From NCBI GenBank assembly GCA_021286965.1, contig JAJTBK010000240.1, positions 1-5,381 on the forward strand: DNA of 5,381 nucleotides, in the 5' to 3' direction. The DNA comes from Comamonadaceae bacterium (GTDB lineage: Bacteria > Pseudomonadota > Gammaproteobacteria > Burkholderiales > Burkholderiaceae_C). The translations under genes and the position numbers were made by a program. Shown here piece by piece: positions 1-5,381 of the stretch. Within the stretch, counting starts at the first letter, position 1; each line of letters begins with the position of its first letter. Under the pieces are notes generated by a model. It had not been told where the DNA came from. It did no database searches and saw only the letters and a program-made list of their open reading frames with translations.

Positions 1-38
1 AGTTCAACGTCTACAACACCCAGCACGACGTCTATTGA
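1..38 (+). CDS. nirS: Cytochrome cd1 nitrite reductase NirS, C-terminal end only (5' truncated by window)
   Basis: The window opens inside a codon; the frame from base 3 reads FNVYNTQHDVY and stops at TGA 36-38. This ending closely matches the conserved C-terminus of cytochrome cd1 nitrite reductase (NirS), the last strand of its d1-heme beta-propeller. NirS is the periplasmic enzyme that reduces nitrite to nitric oxide, using a c heme for electron entry and heme d1 as the catalytic site. Only 11 residues are visible, so the call rests on this short motif plus context: the next gene starts 19 bases after the stop and begins a heme d1 biosynthesis operon, whose product NirS needs. Nothing can be said here about its promoter or catalytic residues. 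Confidence 0.85.
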   Translation, partial: FNVYNTQHDVY

Positions 39-43
39 CGCAC

Positions 44-50
44 AAGGAGG
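44..50 (+). promoter_or_regulatory. Strong ribosome binding site that decides the nirC start
   Basis: AAGGAGG is a near-perfect Shine-Dalgarno sequence. Two in-frame ATGs follow, at 52 and 58. The first lies only one base after the motif, too close for initiation; the second lies seven bases away, a normal spacing. This supports ATG 58 as the nirC start. Confidence 0.8.
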
Positions 51-57
51 CATGACC

Positions 58-405
58 ATGGTGCGATCCGCCATCCTGACCCTGGCAGGGACACTGTTTG
101 CTACACAAGTTGTAGCTCAAGACGCAGTACCCACGCCCGCTCGCAGCGCACAGCTTGTGCGCATGGTGCGCCAGGATTGCGGCTCGTGCCATGGGATGCG
201 CCTGACCGGCGGCCTCGGCCCCTCGCTCGCGCGGGAGGCCCTGGCCGGTAAAAATACCGAGTACCTGGCAGCCGTCATCACGCACGGCATCCCAGGCACT
301 CCCATGCCACCCTGGAGCGCCATGCTCAGCCCCAGCGAGGCGCAATGGGTCGCGGAGCAGTTGCTCCGAGGCTTTCCCGAAGAACACAGGAACTCCGCCC
401 CATGA
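58..405 (+). CDS. nirC: NirC, periplasmic mono-heme c-type cytochrome
   Basis: NirC is a small soluble c-type cytochrome of the periplasm, associated with heme d1 biogenesis. It has been proposed as an electron partner for the late maturation steps or for NirS. From ATG 58 the protein has 115 residues. Residues 1-20 form a Sec-type signal peptide with a likely cut after VVA, before QDA. The heme attachment motif CGSCH is at residues 41-45, and Met83 in GTPMPPW is the likely sixth heme-iron ligand. The length suits a signal peptide plus one cytochrome c domain. ATG 58 is preferred over ATG 52 because of Shine-Dalgarno spacing. The stop overlaps the nirF start (ATGA at 402-405), so translation is probably coupled. 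Its domain resembles the N-terminus of NirN. By sequence alone it could be any small class I cytochrome; the position between nirS and nirF decides the name. Confidence 0.92.
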   Translation: MVRSAILTLAGTLFATQVVAQDAVPTPARSAQLVRMVRQDCGSCHGMRLTGGLGPSLAREALAGKNTEYLAAVITHGIPGTPMPPWSAMLSPSEAQWVAEQLLRGFPEEHRNSAP

Positions 406-1628
406 TGAACCACATGAACCGGCGCAGCCTGCTCAGCGTTGCCGCCAGCGCCCCCCTGCTTGCCGCAGGCTGCGCTGCCAGCGCCCCCCATGCCAGCACG
501 GCCACGCCCGCAGCCCCCAGCCTGCAGGGCACGGGCAACCTGGGCGTGGTGGTCGAGCGCGCCGTCGGCGCCCTCACCCTCGTCAACACCAGCCGGCGCG
601 AGGCCATTGGCCGCGTCACCGGCCTGGGCGACCTCTCACACGCCTCCGTCGTGTTCTCGCGCGATGAGCGCTTTGCCTACGTCTTTGGCCGCGACGGCGG
701 CCTGACCCGCGTCGATATCCTGGCCCAGGCCATCACCCACCGCGTGCTGCAGGCCGGCAACTCGATTGGCGGCGCCATCAGCGCCGATGGCTCGCTGGTC
801 GTGGCGCAAAACTACCAGCCCGGCGGCATCAAGGTGTTTGACGCCGCCACCCTCGAACTCTTGGCCGACGTACCGGCGCAAATGGCCAACGGCCAGCGCT
901 CGCGGGTCGTCGGCCTGGCCGATTTGCCGCAGCGGCGCTTCATCTACAGCCTGTTCGACGCCAGCGCCATCTGCATTGCCGACTGCAGCAACCCGCGCCA
1001 GCCACAGATCACCACCTTCCAACACATCGGCCAGCAACCCTACGACGCCCTGATCTCGCCCAACGGCCGCACCTACATCGCCGGCCTGTTTGGCGAAGAC
1101 GGCCTGGCGATGCTCGACCTGTGGGAGGAAAAACCCCAGGTGCGCCGCATCCTGGGCGGCTACGGGCGGGGCGAAAAGCCCCTGCCGGTGTACAAAATGC
1201 CGCACCTGCGCGGCTGGGCCATGGCCGGTGGCCGGGCCTTTCTGCCCGCCATCGGCCGGCACGAAGTGCTCGTCGTGGACACCACCACCTGGCAAGAGGT
1301 CGGGCGCATTCCCGTTGCCGGCCAGCCGGTGTTCGTCATGGCACGGCCCGACGGGCGCCAGGTGTGGGTCAACTTCTCCGTACCCGACTACCACCGCGTG
1401 CAGGTCATCGACACCCCGAGCCTGCGCGTGGTCGATACCCTCGAGCCCGGCAAAGCCGTGCTGCACATGGAATTCACACCGCGCGGTGAATCGGTCTGGA
1501 TCAGCTGCCGCGACGACAACCGCGTGCAGGTGTACGACACCCACACGCACCAGCGGCAAGCGAGCCTGGCAGTGGATGCCCCCAGCGGCATTTTCTTCAC
1601 CGCCCGCGCCCAACGCCTGGGGTTTTGA
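402..1628 (+). CDS. nirF: NirF, heme d1 maturation propeller protein (putative lipoprotein)
   Basis: NirF is essential for heme d1 biogenesis and acts in the periplasm in late cofactor processing or transfer to NirS; its exact reaction is debated. It is related to the d1-binding propeller of NirS and NirN. The 408-residue protein starts MMNHMNRRSLL. It has a hydrophobic stretch and a lipobox-like LAAGC with Cys24 as the candidate lipidated residue, then an Ala/Pro/Ser-rich linker to about residue 45. The remainder reads as propeller blades, including the conserved LSHASVVFSRD segment with His80, a candidate heme d1 contact, and late VQVID/VQVYD strands. ATG 402 overlaps the nirC stop by four bases; 405 and 414 are other in-frame ATGs. 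The frame stays open upstream to 345, but that would place the signal peptide internally. AGGA at 388-391 is a plausible, slightly distant ribosome site. NirRR at residues 6-8 (N-R-R) resembles a twin-arginine motif. Confidence 0.93.
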   Translation: MMNHMNRRSLLSVAASAPLLAAGCAASAPHASTATPAAPSLQGTGNLGVVVERAVGALTLVNTSRREAIGRVTGLGDLSHASVVFSRDERFAYVFGRDGGLTRVDILAQAITHRVLQAGNSIGGAISADGSLVVAQNYQPGGIKVFDAATLELLADVPAQMANGQRSRVVGLADLPQRRFIYSLFDASAICIADCSNPRQPQITTFQHIGQQPYDALISPNGRTYIAGLFGEDGLAMLDLWEEKPQVRRILGGYGRGEKPLPVYKMPHLRGWAMAGGRAFLPAIGRHEVLVVDTTTWQEVGRIPVAGQPVFVMARPDGRQVWVNFSVPDYHRVQVIDTPSLRVVDTLEPGKAVLHMEFTPRGESVWISCRDDNRVQVYDTHTHQRQASLAVDAPSGIFFTARAQRLGF

Positions 1629-1631
1629 CGC

Positions 1632-2651
1632 ATGACCGCCCCGCACAGCGACCTGGCCCTGCTCAACCACTGGCAGCGCGACTTTCCCCTGGTACCCCGG
1701 CCCTTTGCGGCCATCGCCAGCGCCCTGGGGCGGGACAGCACCCAGGTGCTGGCCGACTACGCCCGGCTGCAGCGCAGCGGCAGCCTCAGCCGCATCGGTG
1801 CGGTGTTTGCTCCCGGCGCCGGCGGTGCCTCGCTGCTGGCCGCCATGGCCGTGCCCCCCACACGCCTGGAGGCCGTGGCGGCCAGCGTCTCCAGCCACCC
1901 GGGCGTGAACCACAACTACGAGCGGGAACATACGGTCAACCTCTGGTTCGTGGCCACCGGCCGCGACGCGCAGGCCGTGGAGCAGCTGCTGCAGCGCATC
2001 GAAGCCGACACCGGTCTGCCGGTGCTGCGCCTGCCCATGCTGCGCCCCTACCGCATCGACACCGGCTTTGACCTGCGCGGCACGCAATCGCAGGCCAGCG
2101 GCCTCACGCACTGGGCGCAAACCGGGCTACAGGCGGGAGACGAACCCCTGGCGGCACTCGCCGAGCAGGGCCTGCCGTTGCAGGAGCAGCCCTACGACGC
2201 CTGGGCCGCCACCCTGGGGCAACCGGTCGATGCCGTGCTGCACACCCTGCAGCGCTGGCTTGAGCACAAGACCCTGAGCCGCTTTGGCGTCGTCGTGCGC
2301 CACCACGAACTGGGCTTTACGGCCAACGCCATGACGGTGTTCGACGTTCCAGCGGCGCAAGTCGATACCTGCGGCGAGGCCCTGGCGCAGGTGCCAGGCA
2401 TCACCTTGGCCTACCAGCGCAGCCGCGCCCCCGGCTGGCCGTTCAACCTCTACTGCATGGTGCATGGCCGCGACCGCGCCAGCGTGCACGCCACCGTCGC
2501 CCGGGCCATTGCCCATGCCGGGCTTGAGGACAAGCCCCGCGCCACTTTGTTTTCCTTGCGCCGCTTCAAACAAACCGGCGCCCGCCGCTTCTCTGCCCAT
2601 GCCGCGCACCCTTCCCACCTACCAGAAAGAGCGCTGCATGCTCACGCCTGA
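1632..2651 (+). CDS. nirDL: NirDL, fused siroheme decarboxylase subunits NirD and NirL
   Basis: Siroheme decarboxylase removes the carboxyl groups of the two acetate side chains of siroheme, giving 12,18-didecarboxysiroheme in the cytoplasm. The 339-residue protein is two Lrp/AsnC-like halves in tandem. The NirD half (about 8-160) has an N-terminal winged-helix-like segment (FPLVPRPFAAIA, SRIGAVF) and the signature HNYEREH at 94-100 followed by VNLWFV. The NirL half (about 169-320) has LSRFGVVVRHHELGFTAN (His224, His225) and the LAYQR...GWPFNLY segment near 259-273. Fusion of D and L is known in other denitrifiers; in Pseudomonas they are separate genes. The start is three bases after the nirF stop with only a weak GGGG ribosome site, suggesting coupling. 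The last 18 or so residues are Ala/His-rich and look like a non-conserved tail; their DNA carries the nirG start. The Lrp/AsnC fold does not imply a DNA-binding regulator here. Confidence 0.93.
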   Translation: MTAPHSDLALLNHWQRDFPLVPRPFAAIASALGRDSTQVLADYARLQRSGSLSRIGAVFAPGAGGASLLAAMAVPPTRLEAVAASVSSHPGVNHNYEREHTVNLWFVATGRDAQAVEQLLQRIEADTGLPVLRLPMLRPYRIDTGFDLRGTQSQASGLTHWAQTGLQAGDEPLAALAEQGLPLQEQPYDAWAATLGQPVDAVLHTLQRWLEHKTLSRFGVVVRHHELGFTANAMTVFDVPAAQVDTCGEALAQVPGITLAYQRSRAPGWPFNLYCMVHGRDRASVHATVARAIAHAGLEDKPRATLFSLRRFKQTGARRFSAHAAHPSHLPERALHAHA

Positions 2652-3114
2652 AGATGCCCGCCTGATCGACCACCTGCACGGCGGCTTTCCCCTCGTCGAT
2701 CGGCCGTTTGCCGCCGTCGGTGCGCAGCTGGGCTGGAGCGAGGAGCGCGTCATCGAGCGCCTGCACCAGCTGCTGGCCCAGGGCGTGCTCACGCGCTTTG
2801 GGCCACTGTTTCAGATCGAGCGCGCGGGTGGCCAGTTCGTACTGGCCGCCATTGCCGTGCCCGAAGAGCGTTTTGAGGCCGTGAACCTGATCGTCAACAG
2901 CTTCCCCGAGGTCGCGCACAACTACCGGCGCACGCACGCGCTCAACATGTGGTTCGTCGTCGCCGCCGAATCACCGGCACAGGCGCAAGATGCCATCGCC
3001 CGCATCGCCGACGCCGTCGGCCTGCAAGTCTTTGCCTTCCCGAAAGAGGAAGAGTATTTCGTCGAGCTGCGCCTGCCGGCGCTGACGAGCACTGGAGATA
3101 CCCATGGCGCTTGA
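2638..3114 (+). CDS. nirG: NirG, siroheme decarboxylase-family subunit (NirD/AhbA-like)
   Basis: NirG is one of the Lrp/AsnC-like proteins of the heme d1 pathway and acts with NirDL and NirH in siroheme decarboxylation; its individual contribution is less clear than that of NirDL. The protein has 158 residues. An N-terminal winged-helix-like part (GGFPLVDRPFAAVG, LTRFGPLF) is followed by a ferredoxin-like part with HNYRRTH at 94-100 and NMWFVV. These are the same residue numbers as HNYEREH in NirD, so it is a NirD-type (AhbA-like) subunit. The start at 2638 overlaps the end of nirDL by 14 bases and has a modest purine-rich ribosome site, GAAAGAG at 2625-2631, six bases upstream. The frame continues upstream inside nirDL, but the homologous N-terminus begins at this ATG. 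G rather than H is assigned from gene order and the D-like signature; mislabelling between G and H is the main uncertainty. Confidence 0.88.
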   Translation: MLTPEDARLIDHLHGGFPLVDRPFAAVGAQLGWSEERVIERLHQLLAQGVLTRFGPLFQIERAGGQFVLAAIAVPEERFEAVNLIVNSFPEVAHNYRRTHALNMWFVVAAESPAQAQDAIARIADAVGLQVFAFPKEEEYFVELRLPALTSTGDTHGA

Positions 3115-3583
3115 TGCATTCGACCGCGCCCTGATCGCCGCCACCCAAGGCGGCCTGCCGCTGGTAGCGCGCCCCTACGAAGCCGTGGGCGCCATGCTGG
3201 GCGTGCCCGGCGAGCTGGTACGCGAGCGCCTGGCGCAGATGCTGGCGCAGGGCCTGATCCGGCGCATTGGCGCCGTGCCCAACCACTACCGCCTGGGCTA
3301 CACCGCCAACGGCATGAGCGTATGGGACGTGGCCGACGAGCAGGTCGCCGAGCTCGGCCGGCGCGTGGCCGAGCTGCCCGGCGTCTCGCACTGCTACCGC
3401 CGCCCGCGCCACCTGCCCGGCTGGCCCTACAACCTGTTTGCCATGCTGCACGGCACCAGCCGCGAGGCCGTGGAACAACAAGCCCAGGACATCGTCGCCC
3501 TGCTGGGCACGGCCTGCCGCAGCCACGATATCCTGTACTCCACGGCCATCTTGAAGAAAACCGGCCTGCGCTTGAAGGAGTAA
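3104..3583 (+). CDS. nirH: NirH, siroheme decarboxylase-family subunit (NirL/AhbB-like)
   Basis: NirH is the fourth decarboxylase-family module in the window and the expected partner of NirG, in the same way that NirL partners NirD. The protein has 159 residues. It has a winged-helix-like N-terminal half (GGLPLVARPYEAVG, IRRIGAVP), then NHYRLGYTANGMSVWDV with His61, a position equivalent to the RHHELGFTAN segment of NirL. SHCYRRPRHLPGW follows, with His96 and His103, and then YNLFAMLHG. It ends in the conserved STAILKKTGLRL. ATG 3104 is preceded by GGAG at 3094-3097 with a six-base spacer, a good ribosome site, and overlaps the nirG stop by 11 bases. NirG and NirH together probably form a heterodimer like AhbA/AhbB; this is an inference from the family. 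It is not an Lrp/AsnC transcription regulator, despite the shared fold. Confidence 0.88.
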   Translation: MALDAFDRALIAATQGGLPLVARPYEAVGAMLGVPGELVRERLAQMLAQGLIRRIGAVPNHYRLGYTANGMSVWDVADEQVAELGRRVAELPGVSHCYRRPRHLPGWPYNLFAMLHGTSREAVEQQAQDIVALLGTACRSHDILYSTAILKKTGLRLKE

Positions 3584-3589
3584 CCCCCC

Positions 3590-4807
3590 ATGTTTCGTAT
3601 CAGCCAGTACATGCGCGAGCTCGCGCAGGCACAAGCCACCGGCAGCTATCCCGTCGTCAAAGACCGCAAGGCCCGTGGCCCCGTCGTCATCTGGAACCTG
3701 ATCCGCCGCTGCAACCTCACCTGCAAGCACTGCTACGCGCTCTCGGCCGACCACGACTACGCCGGCGAGCTGCTGCTGCCCGAAGTCTTTACGGTCATGG
3801 ACGACCTCAAAGCCTTTGGCGTGCCCGCGCTCATCCTCTCGGGCGGCGAGCCGCTGTTGCGCCCCGATATTTTTGAAATTTCCGCCCGCGCGCGGGAAAT
3901 GGGTTTCTACACCGGGCTCTCCACCAACGGCACGCTGATCGACGCGCCCATGGCGCAGCGCATTGCCGACGCCGGCTTTGACTACGTCGGCATCAGCCTC
4001 GACGGCCTCAAGCCCACGCACGACAAATTCCGCCGTTTGGAAGGCGCTTTCGACCGCAGCCTCGCCGCCATCGGCCACCTGGACAAAGTGGGGGTGAAAG
4101 TCGGCCTGCGCTACACCATGACGGCGATGAATGCGCACGACCTGCCCGCCCTGCTGGACTTGATGCAGGAAGTGGGGGCGCACAAGTTCTATTTTTCGCA
4201 CCTGAACTACGCCGGGCGCGGCAACATCCACCGCGATAAAGACGCCCACCACCAAGCCACGCGCGCCGCCATGGACATGCTGTTCGAGCGCGCCTGGGCC
4301 GCCGCCCAGGCCGGCAGCCTGGACGACTACGTCAGCGGCAACAACGACGCCGACGGCCCCTACCTGCTGCAGTGGGTGCACGAGCACCTGCCGCAGTGGG
4401 AGGACGCACTGCGCGCGCGCCTCGTCGCCTGGGGCGGCAACGCCAGCGGGCAGATGATTGCCAACATCGACAACCTCGGCCACGTGCACCCCGACACCAT
4501 GTGGTGGCACCACGACCTGGGCTGCGTGCGCGAGCGCCCCTTCTCCGAGATTTGGAACGACGTGAGCGACCCGCTCATGGCCGGCCTCAAGCAGCGCCCG
4601 CGCCCGGTCGAGGGCCGCTGCGGCAGCTGCCAGCACCTGGCGATCTGCAACGGCAACACGCGCGTGCGTGCCCAACAGCTCACCGGCAATTTCTGGTTTG
4701 AAGACCCGGGCTGCTACCTGACGGACGCCGAAGTCGGCGCCGCCAGCACACCGTTTGAGCCCTCGACGGCGCAAAAGCACCGCCGCATCGAGATCGCAGC
4801 AGCCTAG
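3590..4807 (+). CDS. nirJ: NirJ, radical SAM enzyme of heme d1 synthesis
   Basis: NirJ is the cytoplasmic radical S-adenosylmethionine enzyme that removes two propionate side chains from 12,18-didecarboxysiroheme on the way to the oxo groups of heme d1. The 405-residue protein shows the radical SAM cluster motif CNLTCKHC (Cys41, Cys45, Cys48) followed by Tyr49, then SGGEPLLR at 84-91, the SAM-binding GGE segment. Near residues 110-115 LSTNGTLI is typical of the family. The C-terminal SPASM-like region has Cys312 in LGCVRE, then Cys344, Cys347 and Cys353 (CGSCQHLAIC) and Cys375, candidate ligands for a second iron-sulfur cluster. It starts six bases after nirH, with AAGGAG at 3575-3580 and a nine-base spacer. 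Heme b pathway enzymes AhbC and AhbD and the PQQ enzyme PqqE are related, but the nir context and length favour NirJ. No truncation or frameshift is seen. Confidence 0.95.
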   Translation: MFRISQYMRELAQAQATGSYPVVKDRKARGPVVIWNLIRRCNLTCKHCYALSADHDYAGELLLPEVFTVMDDLKAFGVPALILSGGEPLLRPDIFEISARAREMGFYTGLSTNGTLIDAPMAQRIADAGFDYVGISLDGLKPTHDKFRRLEGAFDRSLAAIGHLDKVGVKVGLRYTMTAMNAHDLPALLDLMQEVGAHKFYFSHLNYAGRGNIHRDKDAHHQATRAAMDMLFERAWAAAQAGSLDDYVSGNNDADGPYLLQWVHEHLPQWEDALRARLVAWGGNASGQMIANIDNLGHVHPDTMWWHHDLGCVRERPFSEIWNDVSDPLMAGLKQRPRPVEGRCGSCQHLAICNGNTRVRAQQLTGNFWFEDPGCYLTDAEVGAASTPFEPSTAQKHRRIEIAAA

Positions 4808-4824
4808 TCTGCAGATCCGCAATT

Positions 4825-4885
4825 GGGCATATTTTCAGCCCCTCACGCCCGCCCCTGTTGCGCGAACAGCTATCAAATTTGGAGC
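4825..4885 (+). repeat. Possible dispersed intergenic element of Comamonadaceae type, degenerate copy
   Basis: The gap between nirJ and nirN (4808-4890) is the only non-coding stretch longer than about 20 bases. Its right part, GCGCGAACAGCTATCAAATTTGGAGC ending near 4885, and its left part, GGGCATATTTTCAGCCC, resemble from memory a short element found many times between genes in Acidovorax and relatives. In those, an AGCGCTTG...CAAGCGC hairpin precedes CAGCTATCAAA-TTGGAGCA. Here the hairpin centre is degenerate. The right end supplies the GGAG used as the nirN ribosome site. No copy can be compared within this window, so the call is tentative. I see no clear terminator, FNR site or sigma-70 promoter in the gap. 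Confidence 0.45.
4881..4884 (+). promoter_or_regulatory. Ribosome binding site that supports a TTG start for nirN
   Basis: GGAG lies six bases before TTG 4891, a standard spacing. The TTG is followed directly by a signal peptide in frame. The first in-frame ATG is not until 5023, after the heme motif, so this site identifies the real start. Confidence 0.75.
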
Positions 4886-4890
4886 ATCCC

Positions 4891-5381
4891 TTGTCCCGCC
4901 GCATCCTCGCCACCGCCCTGCTCGCCTGGGGGCTGGCCAGCCCCGCACTGGCTGCACCCGACGCCCCGGCCCTGTACCAACAACACTGCGCCAGCTGCCA
5001 CGGCGCGCAGCGCACCGGCCTGATGGGCCCGGCGCTGTTGCCCGAGAGCCTGGAGCGCACACGCCCCGCCGAGGTACTGCGCGTCATCCAGGAGGGCCGC
5101 CAGGCGACGCCGATGGCCGGGTTTGCCGGCCAGCTCACCGCCGAGGAGATCAAGACCCTGGCCGACTGGGTGCGCACCCCGGTCGTACCCGCGCCGCGCT
5201 GGAGCGAGGCCGACATCCGCGCCTCGCGCATTGCCACGCCACTGCCCCAGGATGAGCCCGTCAAGCCCAAGTGGGACGCCGACCCGATGAACCTGTTCGT
5301 CGTCGTCGAGGGCGGCGACCACCACGTCTCGCTGCTCGACGGCGACAAGTTCGAGGTCATCACCCGCTTTGCCAGCCGCTA
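4891..5381 (+). CDS. nirN: NirN, dihydro-heme d1 dehydrogenase, 5' part (3' truncated by window)
   Basis: NirN is a periplasmic relative of NirS that introduces the acrylate double bond, turning dihydro-heme d1 into heme d1, and takes part in handing the cofactor to NirS. About 163 residues are visible. Initiation at TTG 4891 gives a Sec-type signal peptide (residues 1-21, SRRILATALL... ending ALA). A cytochrome c domain follows with CASCH at 33-37 and Met75 in ATPMAGF as the likely sixth ligand. After a Pro-rich linker the d1-type propeller begins near residue 134 (NLFVVVEGGDHHVSLLDGD). The EGGDHHVSLLDGD wording fits NirN better than NirS, as does the place after nirJ. The frame stays open to the last base; the rest of the propeller, including the catalytic region, is outside. 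The 83-base gap separates it from nirJ, so it may be translated independently, though probably still co-transcribed. Confidence 0.9.
   Translation, partial: MSRRILATALLAWGLASPALAAPDAPALYQQHCASCHGAQRTGLMGPALLPESLERTRPAEVLRVIQEGRQATPMAGFAGQLTAEEIKTLADWVRTPVVPAPRWSEADIRASRIATPLPQDEPVKPKWDADPMNLFVVVEGGDHHVSLLDGDKFEVITRFASR

Noticed and set aside
636..2120. Long open frame of 494 codons on the minus strand across nirF and nirDL
   Set aside because: It lies opposite two genes with clear family motifs and is low in recognisable domains, rich in Gly/His/Val/Ala. Long antisense frames are expected in GC-rich DNA with strong third-position bias.
1632..3583. Reading nirDL, nirG and nirH as Lrp/AsnC-type transcription regulators
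   Set aside because: The fold is related, but the HNYxRxH and GWPxN signatures and the position between nirF and nirJ are those of siroheme decarboxylase.
2942..4822. Minus-strand open frame of 626 codons opposite nirG, nirH and nirJ
   Set aside because: It is the longest frame in the window but is the mirror of conserved genes, has no recognisable domain, and its composition (Gly/Val/Ala/His/Gln-rich) is that of a shadow frame.
4856..4868. TGTT-N5-AACA inverted repeat as a terminator or operator
   Set aside because: The stem is only four bases, with no T-run after it, and it lies within the repeat-like element; chance or repeat structure explains it.
4808..4890. FNR/Dnr-type site (TTGAT-N4-ATCAA) or separate promoter for nirN
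   Set aside because: Only a lone ATCAA half-like sequence (4872-4876) is present with no matching TTGAT at the right distance, and no convincing -35/-10 pair.
4755..5255. Plus-strand frame overlapping the nirJ end and nirN
   Set aside because: The nirN frame from 4891 has a signal peptide, CASCH and d1-type propeller; this frame gives Arg/Pro-rich shadow sequence.
4680..5363. Minus-strand open frame of 227 codons opposite the nirJ end and nirN
   Set aside because: It overlaps the CASCH and propeller coding of nirN on the other strand and shows no motif or ribosome site.
1..5381. CRISPR arrays, tRNA or rRNA genes, insertion sequences, phage or defence genes
   Set aside because: None were seen. 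The window is filled by one known operon, so I do not claim an undescribed system.

Overview
This window is a nearly complete heme d1 biosynthesis operon from a nirS-type (cytochrome cd1) denitrifying bacterium. All genes are on the + strand and tightly packed. The DNA is very GC-rich. The 83-base gap before the last gene carries a sequence that resembles, from memory, a dispersed intergenic element common in Comamonadaceae. With the gene order, this suggests a betaproteobacterium of the Acidovorax/Alicycliphilus/Comamonas type. That placement is an inference; no database search was possible.

Layout: the last 11 codons and stop of nirS (cd1 nitrite reductase), then nirC (small periplasmic c-type cytochrome), nirF (propeller protein with a lipoprotein-type signal), nirDL (fused siroheme decarboxylase subunits), nirG and nirH (two further decarboxylase-family subunits), nirJ (radical SAM enzyme with an extra cysteine cluster), a short gap, and the 5' part of nirN (c-type cytochrome plus d1-binding propeller), cut off by the window end. 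From nirC to nirJ the junctions are overlaps of 4, 14 and 11 bases or gaps of 3 and 6 bases, so translation is probably coupled along one transcript. No stretch over 300 bases lacks a gene. The only sizeable gap is 4808-4890.

How the genes work together (known pathway): siroheme is decarboxylated by NirDL/NirG/NirH to 12,18-didecarboxysiroheme. NirJ then replaces two propionate side chains with oxo groups in the cytoplasm. The periplasmic proteins NirF, NirN and NirC complete the cofactor (NirN makes the acrylate double bond of heme d1) and assist its delivery to NirS, whose gene lies immediately upstream. Not seen here: nirE (uroporphyrinogen III methyltransferase), nirM and nirQ. They must lie outside the window or be replaced by other genes.

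I found no undescribed system. The points most worth a second look are: the TTG start of nirN next to a repeat-like element; the alternative starts and combined twin-arginine/lipobox signal of NirF; the divergent signature in the NirL half of NirDL; the paired D/G and L/H paralogy; and the close similarity between NirC and the N-terminal domain of NirN.
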